Positions 13,880-18,858 of a stretch of DNA of 18,858 nucleotides are shown here, one piece after another. Source of the DNA: Bacteroidales bacterium (GTDB lineage Bacteria > Bacteroidota > Bacteroidia > Bacteroidales > UBA7960); the NCBI GenBank assembly GCA_007120675.1, contig SKNE01000088.1:1-18858 (forward strand), in the 5' to 3' direction. The notes under the pieces were generated by a model that ran no database searches, was not told the DNA's origin, and saw only the letters and a program-made list of their open reading frames with translations. A program made the translations under genes and the position numbers. Every line of letters starts with the position of its first letter. Position 1 is the stretch's first letter.

Positions 13880-14899
13880 TTAGTCTGCAAAGCTTACCCA
13901 CCCATGGGGGTCCGCCTCGTCGCCATATTGTATGGCCTGCAGTTTTCTGAACAGCTTGGTTGACCACGGGCCTGCCTTCCCTTCCTCTCCGAAGGTATAG
14001 GTGGTGCCTGTTTCCCTGTCGACAATCTTGCCGATGGGTGATATGATGGCTGCGGTACCGCAGGCACCTGCCTCCTCGAAGGTACCCAGTTCCTCCACGG
14101 GCACCTCTCTTCTCTCCACTTTCATGCCCAGGTCTTCTGCTATCTGCATCAGGCTCATATTGGTAATGGATGGCAGGATGGAGTCCGACTTGGGCGTAAT
14201 GTAGGTGTTGTCCTTGATGCCAAAGAAGTTGGCCGGTCCCGCTTCGTCAATGTACTTCTTTTCCTTTGCCTCCAAAAAGATCACCGACGCGTAGCCTTCC
14301 GCCTTGGCGCGTTCTGAGGCACGCAGGCTGCCTGCATAATTGCCGCCTACTTTGATGTGCCCGGTGCCCAGGGGAGCAGCCCTGTCATAGTCCCTGACAA
14401 TTTGCATCTTCACCGGATTGAATCCCTCTTTAAAATAGGGTCCCACGGGCCCCACAAAGACCATGAAGAGGTACTCCTTGGCCGGATTGACGCCCACCTG
14501 AACCCCCGTACCTATGAGCAGGGGCCTGATATACAGTGCGGCGCCGTGACCATAAGGGGGAACGAACTGCTCATTCAGCTGCACAGCTTTCTTTACCATG
14601 GTGTGGAACAGCTCTTCGGGCACTTTGGCCATGAGCACCCCGTCGGCCGAACGCTGCATCCGTTTGGCATTCTCTTCCCAGCGAAACAGGCGCACCCTGC
14701 CGTCCTTTCCCCGAAAAGCCTTCATGCCTTCAAAAGCCTCTTGCCCGTAATGCAGGCAGGTGGCCGCCATATGGATGTTGATGTGCGGTGATGAAGAGAC
14801 CTCCACCTCGCCCCATTGTCCATCACGGTAATAACATCTTACATTGTAGTCGGTCTGGAAATACCCGAAGGGTAACTTTCCCCAGTCTATGTTTTGCAT
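13880..14899 (-). CDS. ilvE: Branched-chain amino acid aminotransferase (class IV PLP enzyme)
   Basis: A 339-residue member of the eukaryotic-like/type II BCAT group. The PLP Lys183 is in HIKVGGNYAGS, EAFEGMKAFRG (54-64) is the conserved substrate/PLP region, and EAGPANFFGI with the later EEAGACGTAAIISPIG provides the phosphate-binding residues. It interconverts Leu, Ile and Val with their 2-oxo acids using 2-oxoglutarate, in the cytosol. The start at 14899 gives the normal N-terminus. A weak -7-like TATCTTAG lies at 14938-14945, 38 bases upstream. It sits 119 bases after dacB, so it probably has its own promoter. It converges with the symporter gene. Confidence 0.96.
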   Translation of the reverse strand: MQNIDWGKLPFGYFQTDYNVRCYYRDGQWGEVEVSSSPHINIHMAATCLHYGQEAFEGMKAFRGKDGRVRLFRWEENAKRMQRSADGVLMAKVPEELFHTMVKKAVQLNEQFVPPYGHGAALYIRPLLIGTGVQVGVNPAKEYLFMVFVGPVGPYFKEGFNPVKMQIVRDYDRAAPLGTGHIKVGGNYAGSLRASERAKAEGYASVIFLEAKEKKYIDEAGPANFFGIKDNTYITPKSDSILPSITNMSLMQIAEDLGMKVERREVPVEELGTFEEAGACGTAAIISPIGKIVDRETGTTYTFGEEGKAGPWSTKLFRKLQAIQYGDEADPHGWVSFAD

Positions 14900-15018
14900 A
14901 TTTACTGTATTAAAGGGTTGATAAAAAGGTTGTGCCGCTAAGATATAACAATATTTTCAACCCGCGGGTGGCCGGGTGCTTTTTCCTTTGCCTTGCATGG
15001 TCTTCCTGGCGCATCATG

Positions 15019-16533
15019 TCATTGCCACAGTGGCGACCCATCATGCTCGGTGATCGTGTTGAGCAGGGGCATGATCTTCTGTCGCATGGAGGCCGGGCTG
15101 CCCTCATAGTGGTTGATGATGATCACGAAGGCTGCCAGGTTTCCGTTTTGCATGGGTGTATAGCCGGCATAAGCCATCACCTGGCTCAGGAACCCGCTTT
15201 TGGCCCTCAGCCTTCCTTCGGAGCTTGTATTTCTCAGGTGCATCGCCATGGAGCCGCTGTAACCGGCCAGGGGCAAGCTGTTGATGAGCAGGGGGAATGA
15301 CGGGTGGTGGCTTGCCGCCTCCATGACTGTCATCAGCTGGCGTGCGGACAGCCGGTTGGCCGGTGAGAGTCCGCTGCCATCCTGGAGAAATCGGAGGGGG
15401 GGCTCCATTGTGTGCTGGCTGCTCCAGTAGTTTCTGATCACCTCCAGGCCCGTGTCATAGCTGCCCTCTCCACCCACTTCGTGACCAAGGGTTTTTACCA
15501 GGTTCTCGGTGTAGGTGTTCACGCTGGCCAGGTTGGCCCGGTAGATGATATGGAAGAAGTCCGGCGCATGCCATGTATGAAGAACATACCTCTCTTCAGC
15601 CGGGATAATGCCATGGAGGCTGGCCTCACGAAGGCTGGTGGCCAGGCCGCTTGTTTCAATGCCTGCCTCGCCGGCCAGGTATTCCAGGAACGTGCCGGCC
15701 ACAAGGAGCGGGGGGTCATGCATGGACCCCCTGACCGGGAAGCTTTTGGATGCCAGCGGCACGGTGCCGGTGAGTCGCCTGGCCGGGATAAATGGTCCCC
15801 CGAATATGTATACCCTGTCGCCCGAGCCGGCCGGCCCGGTGAGCACTTCATTGACCAGCTCCATCCCGGGGATGAAGGGGTCGGTGTATACCACCCTGGC
15901 CGGCTGCCCCAGGGCATCACCACCATCAAAGTAGACGGTATACTCATTTTCATTGACCGAGAGTCCGCTGGCCCCTGCACCAAAGTAATTGCCCACGTCC
16001 TCCCAGAGGTACCTGCGCGGAACCATTTCATCATCAAAGACGGAGGCATCGGCAATGACATGGCCGTCCACCGCCGTAACACCCGCCTCTCTGAGCGCGC
16101 TGACCCATTGAACAAATACGTTCTCCAAAGAGAGGCTGTCATCCAGTTGCGTGGCACCAAATGCCGGGTCACCTCCCCCCACGATGTAAAGGTTTCCCCT
16201 GAGCACGCCCTGGCTGTCGATATGGCCATCGTGCGCCAGCTGTGTTTCAAAACGGTGGTCGTGGCCCAGGATCATGGCGGCGGTGGCGGTGGTGACAAGC
16301 TTTTGGGTGGAGGCAGGTACCAGCAGATGGTCTGCCTGCCGGGCCAGTATGTCCTGGCCGCTGGTTATGTCCCTGACATAAAAACTCCAGTTGGCCTGCT
16401 GGAGGCTGTTGTCTTCGGCAAACAATGCAAGATGCCGCAGCAGACGTGCCTGCGGGGGATCGCCGGCGGTGGCGTTCAACGGGCCAATGAATGCGATGAC
16501 AAGGGCAACAAGCAATAGTGGCATGATCTTCAT
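15019..16533 (-). CDS. dacB: PBP4-type D-alanyl-D-alanine carboxypeptidase/endopeptidase (peptidase S13)
   Basis: A 504-residue protein with a signal peptide in the first 20-24 residues. The three penicillin-binding motifs are present: SxxK as STQK (Ser75-Lys78), SxN as SVN (192-194), and KSG (445-447), the S13 form of KTG. The long insert between SxxK and SxN is normal for PBP4. In the periplasm it removes terminal D-Ala from stem peptides or cuts D-Ala-mDAP cross-links. It begins 24 bases after the MCE gene, so it is the third gene of an operon with the amidase. The enzyme would act on the same polymer as the amidase. Confidence 0.95.
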   Translation of the reverse strand: MKIMPLLLVALVIAFIGPLNATAGDPPQARLLRHLALFAEDNSLQQANWSFYVRDITSGQDILARQADHLLVPASTQKLVTTATAAMILGHDHRFETQLAHDGHIDSQGVLRGNLYIVGGGDPAFGATQLDDSLSLENVFVQWVSALREAGVTAVDGHVIADASVFDDEMVPRRYLWEDVGNYFGAGASGLSVNENEYTVYFDGGDALGQPARVVYTDPFIPGMELVNEVLTGPAGSGDRVYIFGGPFIPARRLTGTVPLASKSFPVRGSMHDPPLLVAGTFLEYLAGEAGIETSGLATSLREASLHGIIPAEERYVLHTWHAPDFFHIIYRANLASVNTYTENLVKTLGHEVGGEGSYDTGLEVIRNYWSSQHTMEPPLRFLQDGSGLSPANRLSARQLMTVMEAASHHPSFPLLINSLPLAGYSGSMAMHLRNTSSEGRLRAKSGFLSQVMAYAGYTPMQNGNLAAFVIIINHYEGSPASMRQKIMPLLNTITEHDGSPLWQ

Positions 16534-16557
16534 GTTTTGCGTGGGTGGTCAGGGGGG

Positions 16558-17517
16558 TTACCGGCCAAAAACCGATATCCTGAAATAATTCTTGGGGTTT
16601 TTCCTGATGTCTTCCAGCAAATGCTCCAGCTGGCCGGAGGCATCTCTCAGCTGGATGTAAAGGGAATCATCATTGAGGAGCAGGGCGGCGGATCCCTCAC
16701 CGCTTTCAATCGCATGCATCACGCGGTTCATGGAGGATACCGACTCACCGACCTGTTCCATGGTTTGTGCGAACTGGTCGCCGGCAAACAGATCGCTGAT
16801 GTCGGACATGTTCTGCAGGATATGGTTCAGCACGTCCTTGTTGTCCTCCAGGTTCCGCGTGATGGATTCGATATTGGCCAGGATGGCTCCCAGCCTGTCC
16901 GATTCTTCGCTGATGAATAGTTCGGTTTGCCTGGCCGTATGGTCAATGGATGCCATGGTCTGACTGAAGCGGTCGATGCTGCTTTCCAGCTTGACCCTGT
17001 TCTCCGGGCCGAGGACGATGTTCAGTGCCGTGAGCAATGAGTCGGCCTGGATCATCAGTTGCTCCGCCCTGTCGCGGAAAGGGATGATCTGCCTGGATAT
17101 CTCTTCGGCAAGTCCGGGTTGGACCGAGCCCGCCAGCGTATCACCCGGACTGATGCCATGGGGTGCATCGCCCATGATGATGCGGATCTCCTTTTCTCCG
17201 ATGATGTCGCCGCTTAGTTGTGCCCTGGAGTTGGCCGGAATCGGAATATGCTGACGGACGATGGCGGTCACCACCACCCGTCCCGATCCGTCAGGGTGAA
17301 ATGCGATGCGATCCACCTGGCCTATCTTCACCCCGTTGAGGCTGACGGGATTGGACTCCAGCAAACCGTCCACCTCCTCGTATACGACATGAAACCGCAG
17401 CTGTCTCGCCAACACATCGATCCCCTTGAGGTAGTTCACCCCCCAGATGAAGACCAGTAGTCCCACGACAAAGAACACCCCCAATTTCACCTCCCTGCTT
17501 ATCCGCCTTTTTTGCAT
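16558..17517 (-). CDS. MCE/MlaD domain lipid-transport protein
   Basis: The 319-residue protein has one N-terminal membrane anchor (about 11-29), an MCE/MlaD domain (about 38-116) and a long helical, probably coiled-coil, tail to the end. The MCE domain includes the YEEVDGLLESNPVSLNGVKIGQV pattern shown at 46-68. MlaD-type proteins form hexameric rings in the inner membrane and, with an ABC transporter, move phospholipids between membranes. No ATPase (MlaF) or permease (MlaE) gene is in the window. The amidase stop is 9 bases upstream and dacB starts 24 bases downstream, so all three are likely translated from one mRNA. Substrate and direction of transport are unknown. Confidence 0.9.
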   Translation of the reverse strand: MQKRRISREVKLGVFFVVGLLVFIWGVNYLKGIDVLARQLRFHVVYEEVDGLLESNPVSLNGVKIGQVDRIAFHPDGSGRVVVTAIVRQHIPIPANSRAQLSGDIIGEKEIRIIMGDAPHGISPGDTLAGSVQPGLAEEISRQIIPFRDRAEQLMIQADSLLTALNIVLGPENRVKLESSIDRFSQTMASIDHTARQTELFISEESDRLGAILANIESITRNLEDNKDVLNHILQNMSDISDLFAGDQFAQTMEQVGESVSSMNRVMHAIESGEGSAALLLNDDSLYIQLRDASGQLEHLLEDIRKNPKNYFRISVFGR

Positions 17518-17526
17518 ATCCTTGTT

Positions 17527-18750
17527 TTATTGGCTTTCCTGCCTTTTGAGCCATTGTATCGCTTCGCCGGCGCTGATTCTCTCCCCGTTGAGAAAGCTGA
17601 CCACGAAGGCATCCCTGAAACCGGCCTCCTGCACATATTGCTGTATCAGCATGGCCTCCTCCAGGCTGTTTTCATTGCCTACCGTGTACTTATAGAGCCC
17701 TTCGTGAAAATAATGGGACACATTATCCAGTCCGTTGAAGGCGGGGTCATCGTAGGGCCTTTTGTCGGAGGTGGAGGCGAACTGCACCTTGAAAACGAGT
17801 GCTTCTTCCCGGGGGGCTTGCTGCCCTGCACCGTCCTGATCCGGTCCGCTTTCTGATGAAACCAGCTGCTCATCCACTCCGGGTCCTTCGTGACCGGCCT
17901 GCTGACGGGTTATTTGGTGGTCCGTCTCCCTTGACTTTGCGCCATTGCCTGTATGATTGAGCCGCGCCAGCAGGAGCTGGTCCTGCTCCTGTTTGTAGTC
18001 CCTGAAAGCCCTGAAGATGGCCGAGGCGATGTGTGCCTGTCCCGTTTCCGACAAAAGGTATTGCTCCTCCCGGGGATTGGAGATAAAACCAGCTTCAACG
18101 AGTATGCCGGGCATGGTGATCTGGTAGAGTACCAGGAATCCGGCTTGCTTGACCCCCCGGTCGATTCGCCTGGCCCGATCCCGGAACTGGTTCTGCACCA
18201 GGGAGGCCATGGTCAGGCTTTGCTCCAGGTAAGCATTCTGGTAAAGGGCAAAGATGATATTTGCCTCGGGTGAGTGGGGGTCAAAGCCATCGTAGGTCTC
18301 CAGGTAATCGTCCTCGTAAAGAATGGATTTGTTCTCCCTGCGTGCCACCTCCAGGTTGGCCTGACTGCGGTGCAGTCCCATGACAAAGGTTTCCGTACCC
18401 ATGGCCCTGCTGTTGGTGCTGCTGTTGCAGTGGATGGAGATGAACAGGTCGGCCTTGTTGTCGTTGGCGATCTGCGCCCTTTCGTGCAGGGGGATAAAGA
18501 CGTCCCGGTCGCGTGTAAAGATCACCTCCACTTCGGGAAGGTGGGTATTGATGTACTCACCCAGCTTTAGTGAGATGGCCAGGGCGATGTCTTTTTCCCG
18601 CGAATTTCTGCCGATGGCGCCGAAGTCCCGCCCACCATGGCTCGGGTCGATGACCACGGTTCTCACCGCACCCCGGTCTGAGGCCCGGCAATGGTCAGGG
18701 GCCGCGGCGACCAGGAGGGTCATAACAATTATTACGAGCAATCGTTTCAC
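17527..18750 (-). CDS. N-acetylmuramoyl-L-alanine amidase (Amidase_3) with C-terminal SPOR domain
   Basis: The 407-residue protein has a signal peptide (about 1-23). The zinc amidase domain (30-255) has metal ligands His38 (DPSHGG), Glu52 (SREKD) and His107 (SIHCNS), and the catalytic Glu219 (ILVEAGFISN). A Gln/Gly-rich low-complexity linker (about 258-315) leads to a SPOR domain (317-400) beginning VFKVQFASTS. The amidase splits MurNAc from the L-Ala of stem peptides. SPOR domains bind peptidoglycan stripped of peptides, as found at division septa, so this suggests daughter-cell separation. Usual DPGHGG is DPSHGG here, with the ligand His kept. It is first in the operon amidase - MCE - dacB. 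Confidence 0.95.
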   Translation of the reverse strand: MKRLLVIIVMTLLVAAAPDHCRASDRGAVRTVVIDPSHGGRDFGAIGRNSREKDIALAISLKLGEYINTHLPEVEVIFTRDRDVFIPLHERAQIANDNKADLFISIHCNSSTNSRAMGTETFVMGLHRSQANLEVARRENKSILYEDDYLETYDGFDPHSPEANIIFALYQNAYLEQSLTMASLVQNQFRDRARRIDRGVKQAGFLVLYQITMPGILVEAGFISNPREEQYLLSETGQAHIASAIFRAFRDYKQEQDQLLLARLNHTGNGAKSRETDHQITRQQAGHEGPGVDEQLVSSESGPDQDGAGQQAPREEALVFKVQFASTSDKRPYDDPAFNGLDNVSHYFHEGLYKYTVGNENSLEEAMLIQQYVQEAGFRDAFVVSFLNGERISAGEAIQWLKRQESQ

Positions 18751-18825
18751 TTAAGGTATGCTATTTTTACTTAGTTTTGTCCGGGTTGACATTGTGTGAT
18801 CGCTGATAATGGAACGCGATTTCTA

Positions 18826-18857
18826 CAAAAATAATATTTAATCACTTTGTGCACAAA
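18826..18857 (-). promoter_or_regulatory. Promoter of the amidase-MCE-dacB operon (TTTG - 20 bases - TATTTTTG)
   Basis: On the minus strand TTTG (18857-18854), 20 bases, then TATTTTTG (18833-18826) match the Bacteroidota promoter consensus in both boxes. Predicted transcription starts near 18819, leaving a leader of about 70 bases to the ATG at 18750. Confidence 0.55.
18846..18857. promoter_or_regulatory. Perfect 12-bp palindrome overlapping the -33 box
   Basis: TTTGTGCACAAA is a perfect palindrome covering the -33 element of the amidase promoter. A dimeric regulator bound here would block polymerase. The palindrome also offers a TTTG on the plus strand, so a promoter for a gene beyond the right edge is possible. 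No half-site family can be named with confidence. Confidence 0.4.
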
Positions 18858-18858
18858 C

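Noticed and set aside
15412..16518. A 368-codon open frame on the plus strand, antisense to dacB
   Set aside because: The opposite strand carries dacB with all three penicillin-binding motifs and a signal peptide. GC-rich codon use often leaves long antisense frames; this one has no recognisable domain.
758..16930. Frequent GGCCAGG/CCTGGCC words across the window
   Set aside because: Most lie inside genes and match common Leu-Ala codon pairs (CTG GCC) in a GC-rich genome; no position or orientation pattern was seen.

Overview
The window reads as chromosomal DNA of a Bacteroidota bacterium (order-level guess: Bacteroidales or a near relative). Protein families point that way: a periplasmic GH3/serine-hydrolase fusion, an Amidase_3 enzyme with a C-terminal SPOR domain beside an MCE protein, and recR next to a Na+/solute symporter. 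Several intergenic regions carry the Bacteroidota-type promoter pattern TTTG-N18..20-TAnnTTTG, and good Shine-Dalgarno sequences are scarce. Base composition looks GC-rich by eye for the phylum. I see no phage, transposon, CRISPR, rRNA or tRNA genes. Apart from the GH3 fusion cut by the left edge, the 13 other genes are complete, and there is no gene-free stretch longer than about 230 bases.

Layout. (1) 1-3639: two divergently transcribed NagZ-type GH3 glycosidases. One is a large secreted GH3 + serine hydrolase fusion cut by the left edge; the other is a small lipoprotein. They share a 226-bp intergenic region rich in dyad symmetry. A short 40-bp-period repeat lies between the second GH3 and the next, convergent gene. 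(2) 3796-7847 (minus): a tight operon read from high to low coordinates: DEDDh exonuclease, FAH-family hydrolase, RlmI-like rRNA methyltransferase, MATE transporter. (3) 8052-9389 (minus): an isolated 2-oxoacid dehydrogenase E2 gene with its own promoter. (4) 9621-12238 (minus): recR followed by an unusual GT2 glycosyltransferase fused to a degenerate phosphoglycosyl-transferase scaffold. Divergent from recR is a sodium:solute symporter (12333-13820). (5) 13880-14899 (minus): ilvE. (6) 15019-18750 (minus): an envelope operon of SPOR-amidase, MCE/MlaD protein and PBP4-type D,D-carboxypeptidase, driven by a promoter at the right edge.

The main theme is cell-wall and envelope metabolism. Both ends of the window hold peptidoglycan enzymes: two NagZ-like glucosaminidases (one fused to a possible AmiE-like domain), an amidase and PBP4. 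The middle holds housekeeping genes plus one glycan-synthesis gene. I do not see a clear new defence or mobile system. The points most worth checking are the NagZ-AmiE-type fusion, the GT2 / dead-transferase fusion, the G10 homopolymer inside the rRNA methyltransferase gene, and the dyad-rich promoter regions.
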